DNA from: Mycobacterium marseillense
Lineage (GTDB): Bacteria > Actinomycetota > Actinomycetes > Mycobacteriales > Mycobacteriaceae
DNA length: 64,000 bases
Assembly (NCBI RefSeq): GCF_010731675.1
Contig: NZ_AP022584.1
Coordinates: 3,534,001 to 3,598,000, forward strand
Direction: 5' to 3'
The notes beneath the pieces are model-generated. The model did no database searches. It saw only the letters and a list, made by a program, of their open reading frames with translations, and was not told the origin of the DNA. The translations under genes were made by a program, and so were the position numbers. Below are positions 7,970-16,977 of the stretch, piece by piece. Within the stretch, counting starts at the first letter, position 1, and every line of letters begins with the position of its first letter.

Positions 7970-8964
7970 GGCGACGCTCCCAAAATCCGGAGCACGTCCT
8001 GGACGTTGCCCGACAGTTCCCGCCCGTCGGGTCCGACTATCGAGGTGATGTTGATTGCCGGATGTTGATCTTGCGGAAGGAAGAAGTCAGTGAACAACTT
8101 CTGCCATGCCGGGTATTCCTCTTCGAAGGCCCATTTGGAATGTTGCAACGCGCCCATGGTGTTCGCCAATGAAGTAAGCAGAGGTACCAACCAATAGCCG
8201 CCTCTAAATATGCTGCCGATGGAGGGGATGGCTTCACTCAGATACGACGTCTCGACCTGCATCCGATACATCCCCAACAACCCCTGCGGCGAGAACAAGT
8301 CCTGGTAGGCCGGTATTCGGTTGTGGACGGCCTCAGCGGTCGCGGACGCGTTGTTCAGGAGCTGGTCAACGACGTCGATGTTGTCCGACAGACCCGAGAG
8401 ATCAGCAGCGACCTGCGACGCCAACTTGCGTACCGCACCGTCGCCCTGCGGAGTCACTCGGTTCAAGCCAACGATCGCCTCTTGCACGCGCTCGATCGAA
8501 CCACTCGTGATGAAGTTCGCCAGATGCGCGATCGTGTCTTCCAGCTGTGGCGGAGATGTGGTCTGTGCTAACGGGATTCGTCCGCCAGAGCGCAGGATGC
8601 CGTTGGCCGGTTGGTCCGATTTATTGCGGTCGAGCGCCACATAGAGATCGCCCAGGACCGTAGCCTGCTGCAACGACGCTTGAATGTTCTGGGGCAGGGC
8701 GACGCTGGCGCTGATGCGGGCGGTGACATCGACTTGACGGGCGGTTCCCGCGACGTTGGTGACGACGCCGACAGTTTTCCCGTCCAGCACCACCTTGGCC
8801 CGTGCGGGTAGGTTCAGCGCATTGTTGAACGCGATGACGATGTCGTATCCGTCGCGATACGCATCGCCCGGACTCGGTAACGCATTCACGTTGATCGAGG
8901 CGCACGAGGAGACGATGACGCCGCACGCCAGGATCAGTGCAACCCGCAATCTCCGAGCCCTCAT
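7966..8964 (-). CDS. mceE: MceE, lipoprotein subunit of Mce lipid importer
   Basis: 332 residues. The N-terminus carries a lipoprotein signal with lipobox VSSC (cysteine near residue 21), as expected for MceE, so the protein is anchored by a lipid. The MCE domain follows (about 35-130, with LDGKTVGVVTNV), then a helical tail. It overlaps mceD upstream and mceF downstream by four bases each. Function as for the other Mce subunits: part of the periplasmic lipid conduit. Confidence 0.95.
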   Translation of the reverse strand: MRARRLRVALILACGVIVSSCASINVNALPSPGDAYRDGYDIVIAFNNALNLPARAKVVLDGKTVGVVTNVAGTARQVDVTARISASVALPQNIQASLQQATVLGDLYVALDRNKSDQPANGILRSGGRIPLAQTTSPPQLEDTIAHLANFITSGSIERVQEAIVGLNRVTPQGDGAVRKLASQVAADLSGLSDNIDVVDQLLNNASATAEAVHNRIPAYQDLFSPQGLLGMYRMQVETSYLSEAIPSIGSIFRGGYWLVPLLTSLANTMGALQHSKWAFEEEYPAWQKLFTDFFLPQDQHPAINITSIVGPDGRELSGNVQDVLRILGASP

Positions 8965-10064
8965 CGTCTCGCCGCCTCGGTCAGAACGTACTGGAGCAAG
9001 GCCACGTCAACCGCGTATGGCGTCCCCTGCACGTTCGCACAACTGCCGGGTGCCGATGCATTCATGATGTTGCAAAGTGCCACTCCGTCGGGCGTACGAA
9101 TTCGGTACAGCGGCGGGCGGTACCGTATCGACGTGATCGCGCGATTGTTGTAGTGATTGGCAATTGTGTTGATCCACCACGGCACCGGGTTCATCAGGTT
9201 CGCCAGGCGCGGTGCGTGCGCGCTGGCCTTCCGAAGGGCCATTCCCGTCGCATCGAGCGTGAATTGCACCTCGTCGCCGAGATTGCGTTCTACATCCGCG
9301 ACCATGGTGAGGATCGGCAGCACCGATCTGATGATCTGATAAGTGCCCTTGGTCACTAGAGCGAGGTCAGGCGTGGTCTGCTGCGCATCGAGCAATACCT
9401 GCTTCAGCGGCTCTCTGATTTCCCTCAGTGTCGACGTCAACTGGGCCAGGTTCGCGATGATGGACCCGATGTCGCTGATGGATTGATCAGGACTGTCCAA
9501 TACCGCCGACGTCGTCGTCAACAACTTGTTGATGCCCACGCCCTTGCCGCGTATCGATTCGTCGAGCCCTTTTACGACGTCGCTAATGTTCGTCGAGCCG
9601 GACGGGTCGATCGAGTTGACGAACTTGTTTGCCGATCCAATTATTTCGGACAGGCTCTTGGGAGTCATCGAATGGCTCAGCGATATGCATTGGCCCGGCG
9701 CCAATTTCGGGCCCGCGCTGGGGTTGCCAACGAGTTCCAAAGAGCGGTCGGCGAGAATCGACGTCGACCTGATGAGCGCTGTGACGTCACGGGGGAAGGA
9801 TCGCCGTTCCGTCACAACGAAGTCAACGCGGACGCTGGAATCGGTCGGGGTTACAGATTTGACATGCCCAATCGTGTACCCCATCTGGGTAACCGGATTG
9901 CCGACATAGAGTCCGATCGCGTCGGACATCATTGCGCAGTACTCGGCTGAGCGGCGTTCGATGTGCGGCGCACACGAGGCGTTGACGGCAATCACTGCCA
10001 CCGCCACGATTCCGATTGCGGCGGTGCGCCCGATACGAGCGCTGCAGACTGTCAAATCGGGCAT
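8961..10064 (-). CDS. mceD: MceD subunit of Mce lipid importer
   Basis: 367 residues from ATG 10064, which shares bases with the mceC stop (TGATG), so translation is coupled; a longer frame reaches 10094 but the coupled start is preferred. N-terminal hydrophobic segment (about 10-30) contains NASC, close to but not a proper lipobox because position -3 is asparagine. The MCE domain covers about 40-130 and a helical region follows. The C-terminal part is cysteine-containing (CNIMNASAPGSC). Confidence 0.93.
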   Translation of the reverse strand: MPDLTVCSARIGRTAAIGIVAVAVIAVNASCAPHIERRSAEYCAMMSDAIGLYVGNPVTQMGYTIGHVKSVTPTDSSVRVDFVVTERRSFPRDVTALIRSTSILADRSLELVGNPSAGPKLAPGQCISLSHSMTPKSLSEIIGSANKFVNSIDPSGSTNISDVVKGLDESIRGKGVGINKLLTTTSAVLDSPDQSISDIGSIIANLAQLTSTLREIREPLKQVLLDAQQTTPDLALVTKGTYQIIRSVLPILTMVADVERNLGDEVQFTLDATGMALRKASAHAPRLANLMNPVPWWINTIANHYNNRAITSIRYRPPLYRIRTPDGVALCNIMNASAPGSCANVQGTPYAVDVALLQYVLTEAARR

Positions 10065-11035
10065 CAGCACGGCTTTTCCGGTAGAGGAAAACACAAGTCG
10101 GTTGCCAAGAGTTCCGGCGCCGCGTTCTGCGCATCCAGGACGCGCTCAATCTTGTTACGCACCAAGCGCAGTGCCCGCACTATCACGCCGCTGCGATCGG
10201 CCCACATGCGCGCCTTCACCGTCCAGTTACGGACCTTCTCGAGGAACAGGTCTCGGTGGTTCAGATAGAAGGTTCCGACCGGTTCGAGCTTGTCGAGAAC
10301 GTCACCCATGCCCTTCAACGCCGATCCGAAACCCGCGCCATAGATGACCAGCGTCTCTTCGAGTATGGAAATTTTTTGGACGAGCTGCTTGAGTTCGTCA
10401 CCGTAATCGCGTAAGGCCCGAATGTACTCATCGGACAGGTTCAGAATTGCCGTAATCTGTCCACGTTGCTTGTCTATCGTTGACATCAGACTGTTGCCGG
10501 CGTCGATGACTGCCGCGATCGATTTGAGGTTAGGGCCGGTGAGCCCTTGCTGGATTTCGTTCAAAGACTCATTGATTGGCTTTGGATCAACGTTTTCTGT
10601 GAGCTTGGTGCTATCAGAAAGCGTCCGCATCAGGTTGTAGGGCATCGTGACGCGCTCCAAGGGAATCGGGTTGTTGCCCAGTGCCGAATCGCCGAGCGAC
10701 ACGATATCCACGTAGTAGCCGCCGACCACCGTGAGCATGCGCACTTGGACCTGCGACCGGTCTCCCACGAACGCGTCGTTGTCGACCCGTGTCCGCACTC
10801 GTACTCGGTCCGACTCCAACGAAAGGTCTTTCACTTTGCCGACGGTGATGCCGGCTATACGCACTTGCTCTCCTGGGCGGATCGACGCTGCATCGTGGGT
10901 GTAAAAGACGACGGTCTTCTGACCCGGCGGCGTGACGTACAGCCAGGCCGCCACCAAAGCGACCACGCTGAAGATTGCCAGCAGACCGGCCCCCCATAAC
11001 GTCGGGTTGCGAAGTGCCTTCCCTAGTTGTTGCAC
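10064..11035 (-). CDS. mceC: MceC subunit of Mce lipid importer
   Basis: 323 residues from GTG 11035. The frame is open further upstream, but that part is inside mceB; GTG 11035 leaves a 13-base overlap with the mceB stop and puts the transmembrane helix (about 16-35, GAGLLAIFSVVALVAAWLY) near the N-terminus as in other Mce proteins. MCE domain about 40-120 (GEQVRIAGITVGKVKDL), then a helical region. It ends KPC at the mceD start. Confidence 0.92.
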   Translation of the reverse strand: MQQLGKALRNPTLWGAGLLAIFSVVALVAAWLYVTPPGQKTVVFYTHDAASIRPGEQVRIAGITVGKVKDLSLESDRVRVRTRVDNDAFVGDRSQVQVRMLTVVGGYYVDIVSLGDSALGNNPIPLERVTMPYNLMRTLSDSTKLTENVDPKPINESLNEIQQGLTGPNLKSIAAVIDAGNSLMSTIDKQRGQITAILNLSDEYIRALRDYGDELKQLVQKISILEETLVIYGAGFGSALKGMGDVLDKLEPVGTFYLNHRDLFLEKVRNWTVKARMWADRSGVIVRALRLVRNKIERVLDAQNAAPELLATDLCFPLPEKPC

Positions 11036-12024
11036 AAGACCACCCGTTGCCCGTTCAGCAGTACATCCATCGTCGCCGGCAGCTGGGCGCGTCCCCGCGA
11101 GCACGGCAAGGGCGTTCCCGGTTGATCGGGTGGCGGAATGTTGTCCCACATAGCCGGAACGAGTTTGATCGATTCGATGAAGTTATCCATGTTCGTGAAC
11201 GCCCGGTCCAGCGATGCATCGATATCGGACCCGTACCGGAAGCCCACGTTGCCCAGCAATCGACTGGCCTCGGCGGTGAACTCGGGCCCGAACACGGCCT
11301 GCTTTCTGAATTCGTCGAGCACCGTCAGCGCGGCATCCAAGGGCAGGTTCAGCCATTTCAAGATCTGAACCATGTCCCTGGAATGACCGCCTATGGCGTC
11401 TGCGGTTTCGTTCAAATTGCGCATCAATGTCGCGATCACCTGCTGACGATCCGACAAGAGATCGGTGAGCTTGTGCAAGCTGTCGAGCATCGGACCCAGA
11501 CCGTCACCGTCTCCGGATAGGAACGACGCCGCATTAGCCGCAAAGGTGTTGAGCTCTTCGGGACTCAGGGTGGCGATCACCGGCTGCAGACCGTTGAACA
11601 ACTTTGTGATGTCGAACGATGGTTGCGTCATGGACGTCGGGACATGCGCCACAATGACTTTGCGCGAGTACGACTCGGACGGTTCGACCACGGCAATGTA
11701 GCGCGAACCGGTCAACGCCTGGTATTTGATCGCAAGCCGGGTACTGGGCACGATCCCGTACCGCGTGTCGAGGGTGAATGAGATTACGGCAACGCTTTGG
11801 CCGCCGTGTCGCTGAAGGTCGATCGACAGCACCTTGCCCACGCGGACGCCGCGGACACGCACGTCGGCATCCATATGCAAACCCGATGCATCAGTGAACT
11901 CGGCCACATACTTGTCAGTTTTGGCCTCCACCGGTTCCCTGATGACATTGACGACCAGAGTAAGGAGCACGCCGGCGAGCAAGACGCTGACCGCGAGCCG
12001 CCATAGTGCCGCCAGCGGCTTCAT
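11023..12024 (-). CDS. mceB: MceB subunit of Mce lipid importer
   Basis: 333 residues from ATG 12024, overlapping the mceA stop by four bases. One N-terminal transmembrane helix (about 8-26) and an MCE domain (about 38-120, DADVRVRGVRVGKVLSIDL), followed by a long helical region with LSPEELN, a sequence common in Mce proteins. Two cysteines near the C-terminus. Part of the mceA-F hexamer. Confidence 0.95.
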   Translation of the reverse strand: MKPLAALWRLAVSVLLAGVLLTLVVNVIREPVEAKTDKYVAEFTDASGLHMDADVRVRGVRVGKVLSIDLQRHGGQSVAVISFTLDTRYGIVPSTRLAIKYQALTGSRYIAVVEPSESYSRKVIVAHVPTSMTQPSFDITKLFNGLQPVIATLSPEELNTFAANAASFLSGDGDGLGPMLDSLHKLTDLLSDRQQVIATLMRNLNETADAIGGHSRDMVQILKWLNLPLDAALTVLDEFRKQAVFGPEFTAEASRLLGNVGFRYGSDIDASLDRAFTNMDNFIESIKLVPAMWDNIPPPDQPGTPLPCSRGRAQLPATMDVLLNGQRVVLCNN

Positions 12025-13070
12025 TCTGGGCCTCCGATTGCATCCAGTGGGGCGGCCAGTCCCGGAAGCTTGTCCAGGACAATCCGCACTTGCAGCGCGC
12101 GTTGCTCGGGAGTGCCGGCGTACATTTGCTCGAAGCGAGTACGTAGCTGCACCAACGTGTTTGCGATACCTTCGGGTCTGATCAACGGTGGCACCACATC
12201 GCTTAGAGCCTTGATGGAGTCAACCAACGGGAGCAGATCACCGACATGACTCTCCAGCAACTTCCCGGTCGAACCGAAGATGTTTACGGCTGAGTACTCC
12301 ATGAGCTTCTTCTGCCTTGTATTGAAGCCTTCCTCGGACATCTCCTGCAGGTTCACGTGAGTGGCAGTTCGCTCATCGGCGCGCATATATTTCTCAGCGG
12401 CTTCGGTGGCCGTGCTAACGAAGCCGGGAAGCGGGGTGCTCAATTTGGTCGAGTTAACCAAAAGCTGTGCGGTACTGATGGTTTGGACGTGAGCTAGCGT
12501 GTTGGCGGTGATGAGCATGGTCTCGACAAACGGCTGTAGCGAGTCGATGTATCGCGTCGCCCTATTGATCACCTCGATGAGTTGGGGGGTCAACACACTG
12601 TTGGAAAGGTCACCCAGACCAGACAGCAGCGACTGAAGGGTGTAGTTCCCTACAGGAATCGTGCTTATCTGCATCCCATTCCGGAGCGCTCTACCGCCAG
12701 TATTAGGCGAGATGCTGATGCCGGTCACACCGAAATAGTTAATAGGCCGGAAGTCGATCTTCATCGAGTCGGTAAGCCCCGTCACCGGGCCCGGCTGCAG
12801 ATCTGCGAGCAGTCGTACGCCTCCACCGGCCAGAGTGGCGACCCCGGTGACCTCCCCTACCTTGACGCCATGCAGAATCACCGCTGTCCCGGTGGCAACC
12901 CCTTGGCCGACATACGGGGCGTCAATCGTCACGGACATCCCGCGGTGTCCGGATCCGGCGAAGGGGTTGTAGGCGACGAGCAACACGACGAGTCCCGCGC
13001 ACAGCACAGCCACCAAGCCGACGGTGGTCAGTTTTCGTGTCTGGGTTTCTTCCGAACCTCGCAGTAACAC
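12021..13070 (-). CDS. mceA: MceA subunit of Mce lipid importer
   Basis: 349 residues from GTG 13070, eight bases after the yrbEB stop. The open frame extends to 13259 but that part lies inside yrbEB. After a short charged N-terminus (RGSEETQTRK) comes a transmembrane helix (about 15-33) and the MCE domain (about 48-130, VILHGVKVGEVTGV). The tail is helical and rich in polar residues. The order yrbEA-yrbEB-mceA is the standard mycobacterial arrangement. Confidence 0.93.
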   Translation of the reverse strand: MLLRGSEETQTRKLTTVGLVAVLCAGLVVLLVAYNPFAGSGHRGMSVTIDAPYVGQGVATGTAVILHGVKVGEVTGVATLAGGGVRLLADLQPGPVTGLTDSMKIDFRPINYFGVTGISISPNTGGRALRNGMQISTIPVGNYTLQSLLSGLGDLSNSVLTPQLIEVINRATRYIDSLQPFVETMLITANTLAHVQTISTAQLLVNSTKLSTPLPGFVSTATEAAEKYMRADERTATHVNLQEMSEEGFNTRQKKLMEYSAVNIFGSTGKLLESHVGDLLPLVDSIKALSDVVPPLIRPEGIANTLVQLRTRFEQMYAGTPEQRALQVRIVLDKLPGLAAPLDAIGGPE

Positions 13071-13078
13071 TTCTCGCC

Positions 13079-13942
13079 CTACCCCTTGAACACAAAGGTG
13101 GGACGGAAACCCCACAACATCACGGTCAGAAGGAAGTCGAGGACCATGATGGCCACTAGACTTGCGCGTACCGCTCGGCCCGACGCACGCCCTAGACCAA
13201 CGGGACCGCCTGTAACGAAGTAGCCGTAGTAGCAGTGAATCACAGTTATTGCCGCGCAAAACACCACAGCCTTGATCAAGGAGTACGCAAGATCGGTCGG
13301 TGTCGTGAATTGGGAAAAATAGTGCAGATAGGTTCCCCCCGGCTCGTTATTGAAGACCCGAATAACCAAATCCATCACGAAGAATTGCGTGACCAAGGTC
13401 AACAGATAGCCCGGAATTACGCAGAACATACCGCCGATCAGCCGGGTACCAACCACGAACGGTATCGGCATCAGGCCCATGACTTCCACAGCATCGATCT
13501 CTTCGGCGATACGCATGGTGCCGATCTCGGCAGTCATTCGACACCCTGCTTGCGCGGCGAAGGCGATTCCGGCCGCCAGTGGTCCGATCTCTCGGACCGC
13601 CCCCACTCCGCCGGTAATTCCCGCCAGCGCACCAAATCCAATGATGTTGAGCGTGGCGTAGGCCTCCACGGCCAATGATCCACCTATCGCGACGCCGAGG
13701 ATGAAAAATACGCTCATAACCCCGCCGTCAACGAGGATCCGCCCTCGACCCCACCCGAGGTTCGTCATTTCCTTCAGTGTCTGTTGACGGTAACGCCTGA
13801 CAGACAGCGGTAGATACCAAAGAGTCAGGGCAATGAAAACGATCCATTGTCCAGTCTCGCGAAACGTTCGGCGCAGTGGCCGCACGGAAAGAAGTCGACT
13901 GCTGAGAAGGACGGATGGCGCCGCCACGGTGTTCGTTCCCAT
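13079..13942 (-). CDS. yrbEB: YrbEB, integral membrane permease subunit of Mce importer (MlaE family)
   Basis: 287 residues with five to six hydrophobic helices and the MlaE-family core, including the conserved block with EIDAVEVMG near residue 150. YrbEA and YrbEB form the inner-membrane permease energised by an ATPase (MceG/Mkl) that is normally encoded elsewhere; none is present in this window. The start ATG shares one base with the yrbEA stop (TAATG), so translation is coupled. Confidence 0.96.
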   Translation of the reverse strand: MGTNTVAAPSVLLSSRLLSVRPLRRTFRETGQWIVFIALTLWYLPLSVRRYRQQTLKEMTNLGWGRGRILVDGGVMSVFFILGVAIGGSLAVEAYATLNIIGFGALAGITGGVGAVREIGPLAAGIAFAAQAGCRMTAEIGTMRIAEEIDAVEVMGLMPIPFVVGTRLIGGMFCVIPGYLLTLVTQFFVMDLVIRVFNNEPGGTYLHYFSQFTTPTDLAYSLIKAVVFCAAITVIHCYYGYFVTGGPVGLGRASGRAVRASLVAIMVLDFLLTVMLWGFRPTFVFKG

Positions 13943-14814
13943 TAGGCAATCGCCATCGGAAAAAACATCGTTTGCAATTGGGTGATCGCGAGGTTAGCGA
14001 TCACAATGCAAACCACATTAAGTGTCACTGATGCGTTGACTGCGTCGGCAACCCCCTTCGGGCCGCCCTTCGCCTCCATCCCGCGGAACGACGAAATGAT
14101 CGCGACGATTGCTGCGAACACGAAGGTCTTACCCATCGCGAACCAGATATCGACGACCTTCGTAAATGTTCCGAACGACATCCAGTAGCTGCCGGGCGCC
14201 ACATCGGTGACGATGACCGCCAACACGTACGCGGCCGTCGTTCCCGAAACCAAGATGACGGTGCACAGTATCGGCGCAATGACCAGCAAAGCGAGAAAAC
14301 GCGGAACCACCAAGTGGCGCACCGGATCGATGCCTATTACGCGCAACGCATCGAGTTCTTCCCGGACCGCTCGCGCTCCGAGGTCAGAGGCGATGGCCGA
14401 AGCCGCCGCTCCGCCCAGCAATAGGCCCGCAGTAATCGGTGCACCCTGTCGGATGACGCCGACTCCGCTCGCAGCGCCAATCAGCGAGTTCGCCCCCAGC
14501 TGGTTTACGAGCCCCGAGGTGACGACTGAGACCATGGCGCCGAACGGAATCGCCATCAACACAGCAGGTATCGCCGTCACCGTGAGCAGCGACCAAGCCT
14601 GAACCAGGAATTCGCCGAACGGCAGCTTCACCGAGACGGTATCGGTAACTGTGTAACGGAGGACGCCCAGAAATAGCTGCAGGGCACGGCCCGTCGTCGC
14701 AGCGCTGCGAACGGGGATCTGCAGCAGTCCGGTCGCAACCCGTGCAGCCGGACTGCTCGCAGGGCGCCGAGTCTTCGGCGTCCCGGCCCCTCGTAGCAGA
14801 ACGAGCTGTGTCAC
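13942..14814 (-). CDS. yrbEA: YrbEA, integral membrane permease subunit of Mce importer (MlaE family)
   Basis: 290 residues from GTG 14814. This start lies seven bases after the -10 TATCGT (14822-14827), so the mRNA is predicted to be leaderless; an earlier in-frame GTG at 14823 would fall inside the promoter. MlaE-type helices and the conserved REELDALRVIGIDPVRHLVVPR block are present (REELDALRV near residue 150). First gene of the mce operon, which continues down to at least 5508. Confidence 0.93.
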   Translation of the reverse strand: MTQLVLLRGAGTPKTRRPASSPAARVATGLLQIPVRSAATTGRALQLFLGVLRYTVTDTVSVKLPFGEFLVQAWSLLTVTAIPAVLMAIPFGAMVSVVTSGLVNQLGANSLIGAASGVGVIRQGAPITAGLLLGGAAASAIASDLGARAVREELDALRVIGIDPVRHLVVPRFLALLVIAPILCTVILVSGTTAAYVLAVIVTDVAPGSYWMSFGTFTKVVDIWFAMGKTFVFAAIVAIISSFRGMEAKGGPKGVADAVNASVTLNVVCIVIANLAITQLQTMFFPMAIA

Positions 14815-14821
14815 GCGCCAC

Positions 14822-14851
14822 ACGATACATGTAAGTACTCACTTCTCACAA
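14822..14851 (-). promoter_or_regulatory. mce operon promoter with operator site D in the spacer
   Basis: Read on the minus strand: TTGTGA (14846-14851), 18 bases, then TATCGT (14822-14827). The spacer contains GTGAGTACTTAC (genome 14831-14842), identical to site B and an exact match to the island consensus. A bound repressor would cover the promoter. Confidence 0.7.
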
Positions 14852-15441
14852 CCTATTGCCCTCTGCCAGAGGCTGTACATCCGGCTGTCTGCGTTGAACC
14901 TGCTACCCAGAAGCGAAGTCTGGATGCGGCTTTCGTTGCCTCTCCCGTCACTTGAGGCAAACCCTCCTGCGCCCTTCGCGCTAATCGCGGTTCCGATACG
15001 ATCCTCGATCGATCGCCGCACGCTTTGTGGACGACGCCGGCAGACTGCACAATGACGCTCGAGATCTGCCGGCTGGGCTCTCTGTTTCTGTTCCCCGCAC
15101 GCGGCCTGCACAACGCTAAAGCGCGGCGAATTCCCATCAACCGCCCCGCCGCCCCCGCGGATCGACGAGCCCCGACCCTGCCCTACGAACTGCGGTCGTC
15201 CTTGAACCTGGCCGACGTGTCAACGACACGGCATCCGTGAAGTCTTTGTTGTGGACTGCAGGATGGCTCTGCTGCACGAACTGATGCAAGTTTGCGTAAC
15301 AAGGACTTGCCGGTCGGCGGTTGGATTGGTTATTGGGTTTGGGTCAACCGGCAGCTACCGGCTTTGTGACGGCGCCGGCGGTCGGTACATTGGGTTCGCG
15401 TGCGATCCAGAACCGCAGCTCCTCACCCGCGTCGCACAAAG
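14852..15441. other. Geneless stretch upstream of the mce operon
   Basis: About 590 bases with no convincing coding region on either strand. It contains the small palindrome CGTGTC-AAC-GACACG at 15216-15230, whose significance is unknown. No insertion-sequence ends recognised. Confidence 0.5.
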
Positions 15442-16407
15442 TTATGCCAGCGCGTCACCCCATGCGTGCAGACGGCCCCAGAGCTGATGTCGCGTGCTGG
15501 CAAAGTTGTGAATATGCGCCATGCGGGGTACGACGGTAAGAGTGATGTCTCGAACTGAGCGATATGCCGCTGCTTCAGCACGCGGATCGGGACAAACGTC
15601 TCGGTCGCCAACAGCGAGGAATAACGGCGATTCGATCACCTCCGCCTCAGCCGACACCACCCCGGGTGTAATCGCTGATACAAATGCCGGTGGGGCATAA
15701 GAGGTGCCCCACGGGGGCATTACGCTTCGGATAGGAAAGCCACTGCCGACATCGGCGGCTCGTAGCGCCGGATCGACATCCTCCCAGTGGAACATCCAAG
15801 TGAGCGTGTCAGTGCCGAATTCCTTTGCCGAGTATTCGGTTACGTCCACATCGGTTCGACCTCGCTCGACCGCAGGCGCCTGCGTGGCGCCTTCGGGTGA
15901 TGGAACCACCGAGTGCACCGCACTATAGCCAAGTACGGCAAGCCCATCGAAAGTACTGTGGCGGCCCTGCGTTATCAGCGTTATGCACCCGCCCGTGGAA
16001 TGTCCCAAGCCAATGGTGCGCTCGATTTTGATCGGGCCGAGTCCTGTCACTAGTGTCCCGGCGCGCAATCCTTCGATGATTCGCCGTGAGGCGGCGTCAT
16101 CGGCAGCCGCAAGCGTCTCTAGGGTCAGCGAAGTCGGATCCGGCTTGCTGCTGTCACCGACCCCGAGGTGATCGATCGCGACGAAAAGCCAGCCACGTTC
16201 GGCGTGGTAAGCCGCCTGGCTATAGCCACCGGAGTGGTCGACATCCCAGTAGCCGCGGCTATAAAAGGCACCCGGGAAGCCGACCGCCAACGTACGCGGT
16301 CCCTCCTCGGCGTTCTCCGGTACGACCAAGGTGGCGGCAAGCTCAGCCTCTGGCGCAGGAACCACGTCGCTCACGTCTACGCGCAGCTCGTACCTACACA
16401 CGGTCAT
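15442..16407 (-). CDS. Alpha/beta hydrolase
   Basis: 321 residues from ATG 16407, which has GAGGAAG six bases upstream; the frame is open to 16530 without a better start. Nucleophile elbow GHSTGG puts the catalytic serine at residue 137. The acid is probably in VGDRDVC and the histidine in the C-terminal MAHIHNF. Cytoplasmic: no signal peptide. The family includes esterases and thioesterases. In this setting it could hydrolyse the ester made by a Baeyer-Villiger enzyme, but that is inference. Only a degenerate operator-like sequence is seen upstream (16429-16440). Confidence 0.85.
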   Translation of the reverse strand: MTVCRYELRVDVSDVVPAPEAELAATLVVPENAEEGPRTLAVGFPGAFYSRGYWDVDHSGGYSQAAYHAERGWLFVAIDHLGVGDSSKPDPTSLTLETLAAADDAASRRIIEGLRAGTLVTGLGPIKIERTIGLGHSTGGCITLITQGRHSTFDGLAVLGYSAVHSVVPSPEGATQAPAVERGRTDVDVTEYSAKEFGTDTLTWMFHWEDVDPALRAADVGSGFPIRSVMPPWGTSYAPPAFVSAITPGVVSAEAEVIESPLFLAVGDRDVCPDPRAEAAAYRSVRDITLTVVPRMAHIHNFASTRHQLWGRLHAWGDALA

Positions 16408-16977
16408 CGTGAACTTCCTCTCGGTTGTGTTGTGAGTCATTAAGTTTCGCGTTGAGGCAGCGCGCGGGGTCTGTGTCGTTGATTGTGGTGGCGGGTTGTC
16501 AGGGCGGCGGGTTGGGTATCGGGGTTTCATTCAGTTAGTGATCGATCTAACTTCGGCTTCGAACCAATCTTGACCCCAGGCTTGCGATGCTGCGGCATTG
16601 ACGCACTGGATTCTTCGACCGTAGATCAACGGGCCGGTACCGTGACCGCCCCAGCTCACATTGGTTCGACTGCACTGCCGTCATCGAATTAGCGAAGCAC
16701 AGCCGCTCACACACCCGGCGCGCCCTCACCAGCACTCACATCACCAGCCACGCTGAACGCTCCTCCCTATATTCATGCTGTCTGGCAGTCGAATTCGATA
16801 TGCCGGTGCGATACACGTGCATCGCTAGCCAACATTTCGTACCCCATACGAGCCGTCGAACCCGCACACCGAGGCCGACACGGGCTGTCGACAGACATTC
16901 GCCTGACAGGCGACTGGAAACGGCCGGGTAGCAATGACGGGACGCTGCGCATTGAGCCGAGGCATGGCCGGCCACCG
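16408..16977. other. Geneless stretch between two hydrolase genes
   Basis: About 570 bases in which I see no supported gene, RNA or repeat. The short frames present have no recognisable protein features. It may hold the promoter of the 16407 gene. Confidence 0.5.

Noticed and set aside
9990..10040. MceD as a lipoprotein
   Set aside because: The cysteine context NASC lacks the needed leucine/valine/isoleucine at -3.
15216..15230. Palindrome CGTGTC-AAC-GACACG as another operator
   Set aside because: It does not match the island consensus and is not next to a gene start.
16429..16440. GTGAGTCATTAA as an operator copy upstream of the 16407 hydrolase
   Set aside because: Three mismatches including the central CT; too weak to count.
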